A stretch of DNA of 64,000 nucleotides, taken from positions 5,051,039-5,115,038 of the forward strand of contig NC_051097.1 in assembly GCF_901709675.1 (NCBI RefSeq), given 5' to 3'. The notes under the pieces are model-generated. The model was not told the DNA's origin. It did not search any database and worked only from the letters and a program-made list of their open reading frames with translations. Below are positions 25,726 to 38,421 of the stretch, piece after piece; position 1 is the first letter of the stretch, and every line of letters begins with the position of its first letter. The translations under genes were made by a program, and so were the position numbers. The stretch is from Syngnathus acus (taxonomy: Eukaryota > Chordata > Actinopteri > Syngnathiformes > Syngnathidae).

Positions 25726-27039
25726 TAACAATAATAAGTTCAATGCACTAATTTCTACGATGGAGGCAATGATGCCCAATGTTGTCGTATTTATGAATGA
25801 AATATAATGGCATTTACTCACATGGCTCAGAAATGTACCAAAATCACAATAGACCAGCTGCGCCACAATTCAGACATGTTTAGAGCAGCCGGAAATATAA
25901 ACCAATTTTCCTCCACCAAAGTTATTCTGAAGCGAGCGTATCTTCAAGGACACAGCCTTGCTACGCCACAACGCTCAGCATGATTCAGAGAGGTGTGCCA
26001 AATTGGCAAAGAGGCAAAGGGAGCCTTGTGCCTGTGCAGAAATCAGGATACACCGCCATTTTTGCATGTGCCATCTGTACCTGTAAAACATCCGCGCAAG
26101 CACTGGGTCATAATGCAGAGCTGATATTGAAACCAGGAAACTCAGAGCTGTAAGGCAAACATGATCATCACTCCCCCAACCATTCCTGATGACATCTTAC
26201 TCAAAGAAAAATGTATTAACTTCAGACCTGAGCACATGGTGGTATTTATGTAATAAAATATACTTAGTATCCTTTTTTAAAAATGCCTTAACCTTTAAAT
26301 TAACTATGCACTTCCTTAATGTCACATTACCTGTGTCTAATCAGAGCCCCTCTGGGAGAAGAAAGTTGATCAATTAATAAATGAAAGTCCATCTTGGTCC
26401 GCAGGGAGCTGTTCTGCTGATACCAATGGTTGAAGGGAAAGTAGTCAAGCATATAGCACCAAAGTTCGGTCTTTAAGTAAATAGCCATGCAATTTTGATG
26501 GCCTTTTTAAGTGGCGCAGTGGAATTTTAAAAGTTAAAGGGATCAAATGGACATGTGCCGTTCTCATATGGGTGCAGACGTCGGCAGAATACTGAGCGCA
26601 GGCCCGTGACTAAGAAGTGTCGAGCGTTTCTGGATCAAACAGTGCTGAGCCCATGTGAGCTCTGTAGGCAGACAAAACAGCAGAACGTAGACGCTCAGAA
26701 TTGTGTGGGAAATTACTTTGAGTTGCAAGCCCTGCGTAGTATTCAAGATGATCTTGCATTATGTTGAAACTGCATCTATAATGCTGATTAATGTTGATTG
26801 AATTCATGGCGATGATTCTGGAAATTTCCATGATGTGGCATGACCAGCTCGGCCAGAGAAAGCATCAGCAAATAGTGGTAGCTTTTGACTATAGTACTTT
26901 ATTTGATTGAATGGTAAAGTTGTAATTCGATGATCCTAAGTATTGGGGGCTGGGAGGGGATATTTGCATTTGGGGATGTGACCATGTGCACACAATGGAG
27001 TGGATCAAGTGCAGCCTAAAAAAAATAGATATATTTGGG

Positions 27040-27094
27040 CTTTATTTATTTATTTATTGGTGTGTTTGTTTGTTTGTTTGTTTGTTTGTTTGTA
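27040..27094 (+). repeat. (TTTA)n then (TTTG)n microsatellite
   Basis: Four or five TTTA units are followed by about seven TTTG units. Confidence 0.9.
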
Positions 27095-28747
27095 TAGCAC
27101 TCACTATTATTAGCACTCTAATATAGAATTACATTAAATTTATTTTACCATTACTGTATATGATTGCGCAATGAGATTAAATTGTGACAGAAATGAATTC
27201 AATTGAAGTCTTTTAGTGGTTAACTTTTTTTGTACTCTTGTGAATAGGTTGTAGCCAACAGCAGCAGCAGTCAACTACACTGTTAACACTTGCAGCAAAT
27301 TTTACATATATTTCCCAGTCCATGTAAAATAATGAAAGCTTTTTATTGCTTGTGTATTAATTGCTCAAGGCTCCTTTGAGGTCTAGAAAATAACTCAACA
27401 TCACCCGGGGGGACACCGAAATATGACTCGGTGGGCGTTTGAAAGATTCCAAAGTCAACAAGAAATGTTGTTAGTGGGGAACTTTGCAGAGCACGTTGCA
27501 GTGGAAATGGAGCGCGGAGACATTATGCAAATATAATTACAATACGGTGCCAATTTATCACATACCCAAGATGATTCATCAGCTCCAGAGACAATTGAGT
27601 TAATCTAATACACTGCGAGCCAACATCAGTCTCCCTGGGAATCGCTTGTTGACCAATAACAGGTTGCAGGAAAATAACATTCTTGATTTATCCGCAGAGC
27701 AGCCTTTGAAAAATGACGGTCAGTAAATGTACCATTTACTTGAAAGTTTATGCATGGAATGTAAATGTCACATGCGCGTGTAATCTTTTGGTCACTTATG
27801 GCTTTCTTTTTGCCTTCCTGACATAAAGTTCAACTATGCGAACTTTAAGCTTGTCCGAAATTGGCTGTGCATCCCTGCAGCTTCTCCAGAGTTATGATGT
27901 TCTTCTTGTATGCTTCTCTGATCAATAATCTCCCAGCCTGTCACTTTATGTGATGGCCATTTCTTGGGAGGTTTGCAGTTCTGCCATGCTCTGTGGAATT
28001 TTGGATGATGGATTGAACAGGTATCCATGAAACATAAAAACATTTTTTATGACCTAACCTGATTCTTCAACTTTATCCCTGACCTATTTTTTAGATCTGT
28101 ACTTCCATTTCATTAAAGCAATCATTTTCCATCTGCTTAACAATTATGTGCTGCTCGTTAATATTCTCGACTATTTGGTGGGTAAACAGTCGAAGCTACT
28201 GTTCAAAAGATGACAGAAAGAAGGCTACTGCAAGCAGCTCGCTTATATTGATCTGTGGTGAAGCCATTTGCACTGGAAAGGATTTTATTTTCGTATTTTT
28301 GTTTGTCCTGACCAACGCAGATTTGACGTTGGATCGGATTACTATCAAGTCTTCATTTCTCAGCACTGTACCTGGACTTCCTGGCAGCTTGCTCTTGATT
28401 GACCCCTAAATTATTCTCGTCCTTCCTCCCCCAAATAACCGCATCAGATGCTCTACTGTGCCCGAGGAGGTTTGTTCATTATGTTTTCCGTCAGAGCTTC
28501 CAGAGAACACTATGCGGCACAAAGAATTGATGAAACTCATACAGTTGGGTTTCACACTCCAGTGGCCAGCAAGACATTTATGACTGACTGCCTAAAAATG
28601 AAAGTTTCAATTTGAGCGTTTTGGCTTTACCAGCTCATTTTTCATAGTGCCAATATATTTGATTTTGTGTCAGCCTGAGTTATCTTAAATGTGGTGAGCT
28701 GATTTTGCTGACAATGCAAAATCAATTAACAAAAAAATATTAAATTT

Positions 28748-28855
28748 GCACATCTTAATGGTACAATAAAAACCTAAAAGTGATTTTTTTCTTATTTATT
28801 TTTCTTATTTATTTGTACATCTTAATGGTACAATAAAAATCTAAAAGCGATTTTC
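28748..28855 (+). repeat. Local 67-bp tandem duplication
   Basis: CATCTTAATGGTACAATAAA followed by AA(C/T)CTAAAAG(T/C)GATT occurs at 28751 and again at 28818, 67 bp apart, with two mismatches. The units are separated by a T-rich TTATT spacer. Confidence 0.85.
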
Positions 28856-30849
28856 TTTTCTGCTCCCCACTCATTGAACTTGCTTTATCTTTACCCATTT
28901 GGCCCTCAGTGCAGCCATAAAGGAAATGCCGCAACTTTGGATTCATCAAGAAAATGTGAGCAGTGGGCACAAAGGACGCTGTTGTTTTCAAAAGGCCACT
29001 GCGCAAGCTGGTGATCTAGTTGTATGTGGTCTTCATCTTTCATACAATTTTCCAGGGTTTATCTGTGCTTATATAAAGAAAAAGAAAAGACATTTTAGCC
29101 TCATTATCCACAAAAAAAATTTCTACCAAAGGAAACTTATGGCCTATTTTTTTTTTTCCTCAGAATACTTTTAAAAATGCTAGTGAGCAGCAGACAATGC
29201 ATGCTTACTTGATCATAACTGATTAAAAGTTCAGCAGAGTGCAGCGGACGTCGGCCCCCAGACCAGACACAGTTAACGCTTATCGCTTGGAGTCTCAAGT
29301 TAATTTAATTTTCACCTTCATCGGGATGAGAATGTGACCTTGGCTGCTACCATCACGACTATCATAAACTCTTTTTTTTAATTCGATAGGAGCATCAGAA
29401 TCCAAATCGGAATTTGACAAAAGTATTCATAAAGGTAAAAGTATTTATTCAACCACTAAGTATAATGGCGATGACGATGCCGAGCGTTTCATTATTGTTA
29501 ATTAGAAATTTCTGCGTTCAAGTAAAATGCACTTTGGTACACTAAAATGAAGCAGAATTACTGGATCCATTGCTTAATATCCCACAATACAGTAGATCCT
29601 TTACCACGAGACAACTTATGGTTGCTCAATCTGAGCCATTCTTGTACTGTTTCAAAGTGTAAAACCAGAATGGGGTAATTTCAAGAATGATAAAGCGATG
29701 TGTTTTAAATATGTCTGAATGAATTAACACCAATTGCACAGAGCTTCAAGGTCTCTGAACCTTTGCTATCTCACTGCTATTGAATCCCACTGCTACTATT
29801 AAACCCAGTGAGTCCAGACAGATGATCAGTGAAAAGTGTCAAACACTGTGTAGCAGATGCAGCTTGAAGGAGTAAGCTGGTGGTGAGACGGGATGCCGGA
29901 GGTGTAACGGTAATAACTCTTGTGACTCTTTAACAACCTAATTCAAACATCATGACAAGCGCATGGATCTCAATCTGTGTACCATAGCTGGAGGTGCTAA
30001 AATAACAACGGAATAACAAAGTACCGAGAGCCAGCTCCTTAATCCTTTAAAATAATACAATTGGATTCAAATTAACGTGGCAAGAATGACGGAGAAAAAA
30101 GGCAACTCGGTATTTAAAGGCTTCTGTCCGGGTTGTCTTGCTGTGTAGATCAGCCGCTGGGACAGAAGTTAATTGCCCCCTTACTCAAATGCCACCCCCT
30201 TCACGCAGAGTGCAGATAGGGAAGCAGAGGCATCAAATTAAAAAGCTTTGTGGTCTGTCTCTTGGAAAATGCCAAATTGTGCATAGGGGATCTTAGACAG
30301 ACTTACTTAGAAAGTGTCAGAGAAGTGGGAGCTCACACATAAATTAGCCCCTTTAAGCAATGTAAAAAGGAAGCCATGTGGAGTAAGATGCTTTGATTTA
30401 TAACACCTCAAACAAGCAAACGATGATACGGCATTCTAGATGTTAGATTTTGTCTGAAAAGTTATTTTTTTATAGGTCAGTTTGCTCTTGTTGCATGGCT
30501 GCAAGACCCTGCTGATTTGTTTCATGTCTAGCTTATTAAGCAAGTTGCTTTCTTTAAGCCAATTTTCGGTTTGGCGAAAGAATAAAGCCTTGTTTTCTAA
30601 GACCTCCAGCTTGGTCTCTTATCCTATAGAAGACCCCGAGACACACTGGAGAAAGGAGTTAAAGACAAATGTCCACTATCAGCATTGTTTATAAAAAAAA
30701 AAAAAGGATCTTACAGATAGTAAATGTTTGGTAAACAAATTGGTAAGTACCTATTTGAAAATCCAAAATTCTTAACAGGCTGATGCATTTTAATGAACTA
30801 ACCTGGATGACAAATATTACCAATTCACCTTGCCACGGATTTGTTGCAG

Positions 30850-30912
30850 CACACACACGCACACGCACGCACACACACACACGCGCGCGCACAGACACAC
30901 ACACACACACAC
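30850..30912 (+). repeat. (CA)n microsatellite with CG steps
   Basis: About 60 bp of alternating CA with CGCGCG in the middle. Alternating purine-pyrimidine sequence of this kind can form Z-DNA. Confidence 0.9.
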
Positions 30913-32673
30913 GAGCGAACTTGAGTTCTTGATCAGATTTTAAATTGAATTTCATTCTTGTGGAGTAGCTCATAAAGGAGTGTTTCTTTCCAGACCCAAA
31001 ATGTATCAACCTAAAGCCTGAGTTGTTTGTCATTGAGGATTCATTTGAATTTTCTTTTTTAAACTATCCCCTTATTAATCTTGGTAAGTGTTTTACTCTG
31101 CAGTATTTTTGAATATGTAAGCTTTTTATGTAGAATTGAAGAATTTTAACTTTGGTAAACCAAGGTCAAAGGCAATCAAAATGTATCATGACCTCAGACA
31201 ACTTTCCATTAGTTACGTCATAAGTTCAGCCCAAACTATACAATGTAAGAAAATAATTATATCATAAAAACTAAAAGAAAATGTTCCCCCCACACAGACT
31301 AAAACAGATTCTAAATTGTCTTAAAACATGTTGATATTGTATAGTCACTATGCCCCGCAGTCTTGAACACGTGATTTCATGTGTCCAGTTTGTGCAAATG
31401 AAAACCAGATAATTTTCTATAAATCCTATTCTTCTAAACTAACAACATAAAATTTGACAACCAAGATGAGTGTATGAATAGAAATTACATTTTCTAAAGC
31501 ATCACCACTGCCAGATTCAGAATGGCATAAATAACCCGGGCTTCCTCCATCTCCGTCAGCATACCACTTCAATTATTCAAGTTCAACCGTGGAGAAAAGT
31601 GCCCCACTTTCAACAGGATATCAACAGATGCCACAAACACAGCATTTTCGCCTCCGCTCTTCAGTTTGCCTTGACTATATCTTGCAAGGGTCAAGAAGCA
31701 ACAGAAACTCAGGCTTTGGTCACTTGACGTTGACACATTCAATTCCAGCACACATGAAAGATGTTCCTATTGGGTGTGAGACGGTGTATTGAACATTTCA
31801 GGCAGATTCCGCAATGTGATTGCTCTGCAGTGTTGTTTGGTGACTTTCTGGTGGTTTTCAATGATTTTAAATATTAGAAATATAATTTAAATATCAGGTG
31901 TGCCATTGGAAATGATCAAATCTCAATTAATTTCTCTGAAAATGATTAGTTATAAACTACAACTATTGTATATTTCTTCATCTATCTTTGTCATATAGTG
32001 ACAGACAGAACAAGAACATTCTTTTCCACAGAAACCATCTTTTTCCAATTTTGTTTGACATTTTTCTTTGGTAGAGTGCCATTTGATTTTTCTGATGTAA
32101 AATACGTGCTTTGGCTCAACAAAGGTTGAGAGACACTGAATTCCAATGTTCAATGAACCTAACGTTTATTTGTGTGGGAGGAAGCTTGAAGAAAACAGAC
32201 ATCAATTCAAACCACTCAACGCAGATCTGTGGTTGTGCTAACCTCCCTGCCACTCTCCTGTCTCGGCCAGTAATATTATTTTATATCATTGTAAAAATGA
32301 ATTTGTCTCCCTTTTTTATGGTATAACGATACAACGGAAAACAGTATATAAAGAGAGGAGTTAATGTCGTTTAAGCGTGAGCGGTTTTCGCCGAGGAGGT
32401 AAAACCATGGAACCAAATGTGAGCAGCACATTCTGTGCTAGCAGTAAACGGGGGTGGTCTTGATCAGAGCCAAAGTTACGCATTCAGGCTGGGCCATCTG
32501 GGAGCTGTCGCTACTGATGTACAAATCATGCCCAGGAAAAGAGGACAACCACCACTGAGCAGACATTTAAAATTTGACATGGTCATTATTGATCCCTAGT
32601 GGGGACATTCAAATGTACATATCTGAAACATAATCTCATATTGAAGGTATGTCTCTTTTACTCATGCACTTAC

Positions 32674-33097
32674 CTCTTTTGTCAAAAGAATGTGTAAGTT
32701 CATCCTCCTTGATATCCGTGTGTCCTCCGTAGCCGATGCCGACTCCGTAGTCATCCTGGATCGTCCCGTCGCTCACTTTTTTGTGCAGCTGGTTGGGAGT
32801 GGAGTTCAGCGAGCGAACCACCGGGTCGTCATCGTCGCAGTCATAATCGTCCAGGATGGGCGTCTCTCGGATGGGCACTCCGATGACGGAGCCGCCGTGC
32901 TGGTGGGTGCTCCGCGAGCCCCGGTAACTGTCCCGGCCTTGGGGTCCCAGCAGTACCGAGGGGATGTAGTGGATTTCGTGAGTGGCCTCTGTACTGGCGC
33001 TCTTCTGGGGGACCCTGCGACGCTTGCACCATCGATGGCGTGTGTAGAGGACCAAGGTGAAGAGGAGAATGAGCAGGAGCAGGGCGATGAGGCCTCC
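32674..33097 (-). CDS. astn2: astn2 exon 3: first membrane span and cytoplasmic loop
   Basis: This is the largest exon here, at 424 bp. It is bounded by the acceptor gttttcacag and a donor GTAAGT after AAAAGAG, and runs from phase 0 to phase 1. Its 141 codons open with [18 protein letters not shown], a hydrophobic helix. A strongly basic stop-transfer RHRWCKRRR follows, placing the rest in the cytoplasm. Then come the ASTN2-type conserved [18 protein letters not shown] and a Ser/Arg/His-rich patch, followed by the [16 protein letters not shown] motif running into an acidic DCDDDD cluster. The last part, a Gly/Asp/Tyr-rich stretch of about 40 residues before [10 protein letters not shown], does not match mammalian ASTN2 as I remember it and is probably fast-evolving. 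A 137-codon plus-strand frame over the same bases is an antisense shadow. Confidence 0.95.
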
Positions 33098-36000
33098 CTG
33101 TGAAAACGGATAAAAAAACAATAAAATTGAATTCCCAGAATGAATCAGCTTTATTATATTGAGGGTAGCGCATTTTGTATAGTTTAAGTTATTTCAGGAT
33201 GTTTTACAGTACTGGTATCCACTTCATACGATATCGTAAATACACGTATTGCGTTGATTCAGCACTTTTCACCAGCTCTTGCTCAAAATCTAATCTATTA
33301 ATGAGAAATGTGCTCATTGCTTTGCAGTGCAGGTGTGCCTTGCAGTCATTGCTAATGCAGATTTGTCCTACGCAGCAGGCTGCCTATATTTATTCAGTCA
33401 CACACACACAAACACACGCACATACACGTCCTGGGAGTTTTAGCCTGTTACCCTCTTTTTTTTCCCTGCACCTATTCTAATCATCAAAGTAAATTCCTGC
33501 GGAGAACCACATGTCGAAACGCTCCATTCAATATGTCTACCATCGCAAAAAAAAAAAGAAATTGTCTCCCACGCACTTTATGGATAATAAAGGAAATACA
33601 CATTGTCACTTGTTGACAAAGTGACGTTTTGTGTTTACCTTTTATAGAATTACACTTTAGGATATTAAAAAATATAGAAGTAATACACACCAAACTTGAT
33701 TCAGCAATGTGTCCAAATCTAAAGGTGACATATGTTTGAAATGGGAGAGTAAATGCAGTGTCAGCATTTTGGTGGCACTGTAGAGAATATACAGGACATG
33801 CATGGACTAGTGAGTGTGCACGAAGGGAATGTTAAATAAAAACCCAATTTGGGAGGTCATTCGTCACAAAATTTAAAATGTAATCTTCATGAGGAAAAAC
33901 AACACCACCTCCCTTCCCACTTCCAAATCATGCGCATGTGGATGTCCATAAATCACACTATGCCTATAGGGGAGGCGGCTCTTGGACGACTGATGGCACA
34001 GACAAACGCGTCCATTAATCTTTTTGTGGATGGCTACTTTGAAGAAAAAGCCGCACAACTCGCCCCGAAGTCACACTTCCATATGTTTTGAAGAGCAACA
34101 ACACACAATTATGGAAATGTTGCCATAGCAGCTGCATGCTAATGAAGTGTCAAAGAGAAAATTTTACAAAAAAATACATTTTAAACACATCAAAGTAAAA
34201 CCGTGTGTTAGTTCCAAGAACTAGAGTGGAAATATGAATTGTGACGAATGGAAGGCGTTAAGTAAGATGCAGCGCTTGCAAGCTACCGACTAATTTTAGC
34301 CGTCACTCTGTCTGAGAGCAGATGAGTAATGAGCTTTGGGCTTGCTCATAACTTACTTCAGGCGCAATTTCCTGTTCAGCCTTCAATTTATTTATTTTAC
34401 ACCTTTATTCTTCCAAGACTCCTTTGTCAAAGAAAGAATTAAGGACCTACTTGTTTGTTTATCCTAAACTTCCTCCACGCCCCCCACCCCACTCCTGCAG
34501 TTTTATAACCACTTGGTAATATGAATTTGGATATACTTGTCTTATATCATGAATAAACTGAATATTTTAGCTCAATGATGACTTTAAGATATTGGTAACC
34601 ATCTTTTTTTAAATTGGAGCAGCGTCTTGGCAACCAATTAATACAAAGTGCTAGATGAATTACAATACATTAAATTACACTGAATTATCAGTTGGACTTA
34701 ATATTATGGATCAAAATATTTTTTTTTAATTAATCAGAGATGGCTTTATGTACATAATTGTTTTTCTAACACATTAGGTTTTTAAGCTATTATTTAAGTT
34801 TGACCTATAAAAACGTGCACACTAATGATTTTACAATTGCATTATAATTCAGAGAGCTATGATGTTTCAGTAAAAAAAAAAAATCCACCTTTCGCTAAAC
34901 CACACTCTCATTCATAAATAATACTAAATATACATATTACTCTATAATATCATATTGCAAAGAAAGCATGACACCCTTGGGTTGGGTCATCAATAGCAAT
35001 ATAAACTCATTTCAGGTTTTATTTATTTTAATTGTAATCCTGATCTTTATGAGTCTGTGTAGAAATGGTCATCACTGATTGGAAATAATTGTTATTTTGT
35101 TGTTTCTTCACATTGTGTCATTTTCTATACGCTTCATGTTGGTGGATTTTGCTCAAGCTCTGTTGGCAACAGCAGTAAGCGATCGATGTGTGTTGATAGA
35201 ACACCAGAAGAGGAAGCAGCAGGACGGCTACTTGCAAACACTCTTGTCACACTTTAATTCACACCATGGGACCGCATTGCTTTGTTACAGAAGAGCTACG
35301 AGTAAACAAGCAACGGTCGAGCCACAGCCATGGTCGCATTGTGTCATCTTTGTGTTAGAGTAAGCGCATTTCAAAAATTGGAGAATATGGTGGTGAATCA
35401 TTATCAATACAGAACTTGTCCACAGTGTCTACAATTTATCTAGCGTCTCTAATCTATAATACAACACAGCGTGGCACAATTTGGAAATAGAAATAAACTT
35501 TCAGAACAAACGTTTCTGGAATTGGAATCAATGTTTTATATTATGAAATGCCTGCAAGTTGTATAAAACATCAGTGTTAATTTCAGATTTTTCTTGGCTG
35601 TTTTGTGACACTTTTTTCCAATATAAAAGGGCTGTTACAATAAAAAGAATGTTGAGATGAGAAGACCATCCACTGGATTGTGTCTATTACAAATGGTTAG
35701 AACATGTTCTTAAAGCAGTACTTCTCAATTATTTTCTATTATACAATTTCAAAATGTCATTTGATTGTTCAATTAAATGATTGAATAATCGATAGAATAA
35801 CTGATTAAAAATATTCAATAGTGACAGCCTGATTATTAGTTATCTGATATTTGACTCGAGCAGGCAACAATGTGGGAATAAGGCCAACATCGGCACGATG
35901 TAAAAAAAAAAAAAAAAAGAGATTGATCAACAATAGCAGTTAATGCTGATTATCCTAAGTTGGTTCCAAAAGCAATCTACTTGATTGTAGAAAACAGTTC

Positions 36001-36493
36001 GATCAAACTTTTAACAGTATAATAGCTCTAAATCCTCTAATAATTATATTGATGCTAGCCTATCCTTCCTTAATTGCTCTTTCTTTATTGACCTCTGCTG
36101 GAGAAAACTTTGAACTTTTATATGCTTAGCTGTGATATGCCTTCATGATCCAAATCCTCTTCTATATGCAGCAATTCTCGTCAAAACACAACACATGCTC
36201 TGTGGTTTGGTTACCATCTGTGCACAATGGAAACTACCAGCCAGCATCTGCCCTCCTGCTTTAGAGGGAGACTCAACTGGCATCATTACCTCCACCAAGG
36301 AGGTTCTGTCTATTTCTTTGTTTTTGTTCTGAGTTCCACTTTTTGAACACATTTCTATCTGTCTGTTCTATTTTGTCAAGGATAAAGATCAGTCTTGCTA
36401 TCCTGCTAGAACTGATTTGACCCAACATTTATGACGGGGCATGATTTTTTTTCACCAAACCAGATTGGAGTTCAATGTATAAATATTGATGTG

Positions 36494-36600
36494 CTCTGTG
36501 ATTGACTGGTGAGCAATGCAGGATACAGCTTGCCAGTAGCCAGATGGGATCTGTTCTAGCATTCTACCAACAATAACCAGGATGACGAAAGGATCAAATA
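36494..36600 (-). repeat. Old L2-like LINE fragment
   Basis: TCTGTGATTGACTGGTGAGC, then GATGGGATCTGTTCTAGCAT and AATAACCAGGATGACGAAAG, follow in order the fish LINE tail 'tgattggctggcgacc...gctgggataggctccagca...gtgaggatgaag'. It is diverged and no frame survives. Confidence 0.5.
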
Positions 36601-36909
36601 TTCTAGAAAATGTTTGGATGAAAAAGAATTGGACGACAATGTAAACAGAGTTGGTATGCATTTTGGAACAGCTTTTTGTGCTACAGAATTTCATGGTACT
36701 CCTGTTGCTTGTTGTTATTGTGTCATAAATGTGATCCTGCTTGCTGCCTGATGTGACGATTTCTTTTGTGTACTGTCCACTTTCATTTTAGCAGTGCAAC
36801 TGGAACATTCCTTTTCGTAGAATAGAGGTTCCTACAGGCAGTAACGCATCAACATCAAGCACAGTGCTGTTTTCATTGTATCCTCAATGTGCATAGCCAG
36901 CCTCTAGGA

Positions 36910-36990
36910 CACTGGTGTCAAACTCAAGGCCCTCCGAAAGAAGCTATGATTACAATGCGGCCCGCGAAAAAAATTAGTTTGACATCCCTG
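36910..36990 (-). mobile_element. 81-bp hAT mini-element
   Basis: Its ends, CACTGGTGTCAAACTCAAGG and AGTTTGACATCCCTG, match the 7170 and 38100 elements. The interior is reduced to GGCCCTCCGAAAGAAGCTAT and ATGCGGCCCGCG. The flanks CTCTAGGA (36902-36909) and CTCTATGA (36991-36998) match at 7 of 8 positions, as expected of an aged hAT target duplication. Confidence 0.8.
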
Positions 36991-38099
36991 CTCTATGACA
37001 TGGCCCTGATCTGTCGTAGCATCGGTTGGTCGTCGCCATTCTGGGGTTAAGGGATAAAGTTCCAATAACAGAATATGAGTCCTTTTAAATTTCAGTGAAA
37101 ATGGGTATGACAAAATTTTAGCAGGTACACTGTGTGACAAGTACCTTGCTCAGCACCAAAACTGTCACTCTACAAATTGTCCAACTCTGACCCCTTAAAG
37201 CTAAATATGTCATATAGAATATATACACAACCTTCCGTTCTTGTTCAGCTTTAAATGTGTTTCCACAGTATCTCACAGCGGTATGTTGGAGTGACAGGTG
37301 CCTCAGCGTCTGCTCTCATCTCTGTGTCCAACTGGAATGACAAGCCTTGGCTCTCTGGCCGAGTGTTTCCACTCTGCCAAATCACCTTGGGGAAAGCAAG
37401 TCTGTCCATCACCTGGACTCAGGAGGGGGGGAAAAAAGACCATTGTGGAAATGGGTCTTAGCGTCCCCTTTGGCCAGCTTGTTCAGCTATTAAAAAGCGG
37501 AATGCAAACCAAAAGAGGTTATATTGTTTGCTGATGTATTACATCGCCATTTGTGAGGGATTTTTTTTCTTTATGGAAGTCAAACGATCTATCCTAGAGG
37601 GACAAATAGGCTGATCCATGCAAATCGCTGGAGAAATTACACTGAACTAAAAGCCAGCGCCTAATCACAAAATCTGATTATGGCGGAACAAAAAAAAACT
37701 GAATGAAAATCCCCTCCATCTTAACTCCACAGCAACCTTTCCATTTTGTTCCTGCCAACAAAAGGAACTAATGCACATTTTCATCATCTCTGCCTTTCCC
37801 CATCTCCCTAAGCCCCTATCAGCCATTACTTCATCTTTCACACACCACACCGCTCCCTATCCGAAGAGTCCAAAGATGTGAGGTCAGATAATGCCGTCTT
37901 GAGGCCTCGTCCTTGTGAATTACAACAGGGAATTAGACCTGATAAGTGTGGCTGTGTCTTTGTGTGTGTGATAGAAGTGAGCAGCAAGGTGCCAATGCCA
38001 CACAAAATGTCTGGATCAAGGCATCCAGGCTTCTGAGGCCACTATAAAAAATGGACCAGAAATTTAACACTGCACTGGCAACTTGGTTACAACGTACAC

Positions 38100-38421
38100 C
38101 AGGGGTGTCAAACTCATTTTTTTCGCGGGCCGCATTGTAGTCATAGCTTCTTTCGGAGGGCCATTATGACTGTCAACCCAAATAAATGTATGAGCACCTC
38201 ATATTATATACAGTAAAAGCTACAAAATAAGCTGACAAATAACTCATTTTCAAATCAGACGAGCAAAAACTGGTCTAATATTCAAAATAAAAAGATATTA
38301 TTAAAAGTGAAGACAATTTGCAATTCTAGTATTGAATTGATGCACAATTTGTCTTCGCGGGCCCCATAAAATGATGTGGCGGGCCGTATCTGGCCCCCGG
38401 GCCTAGACTTTGACACCTGTG
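38100..38421 (+). mobile_element. Non-autonomous hAT element with intact 8-bp target duplication, copy 2
   Basis: It starts CAGGGGTGTCAAACTC and ends GACTTTGACACCTGTG. It is flanked by perfect ACGTACAC repeats (38092-38099 and 38422-38429). It shares the TTCGCGGGCC, AATGATGTGGCGGGCC and TGGCCCCCGGGCCT blocks with 7170. Confidence 0.92.

Larger units (their letters stand above)
17695..32673 (-). other. astn2: astn2 intron 3, about 15.0 kb
   Basis: It holds a truncated hAT copy (about 18690-18979), L2-like fragments (20703-20815 and 21730-21812), a degenerate CCCTAA-like patch (22846-23283), two MITEs (24278-24590 and 25552-25725), simple repeats at 27040-27094 and 30850-30912, and a local duplication (28748-28855). 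No exon is seen. I looked for one because mammalian ASTN2 has a slightly longer linker here, but exons 3 and 4 already join in phase. Confidence 0.8.

Noticed and set aside
17695-32673. A further astn2 exon between exons 3 and 4
   Set aside because: Phases of exons 3 and 4 already match and no additional family-like segment was seen on the minus strand.
32690-33103. 137-codon plus-strand open frame
   Set aside because: It is antisense to the strongly conserved astn2 exon 3; the openness follows from codon use on the other strand.
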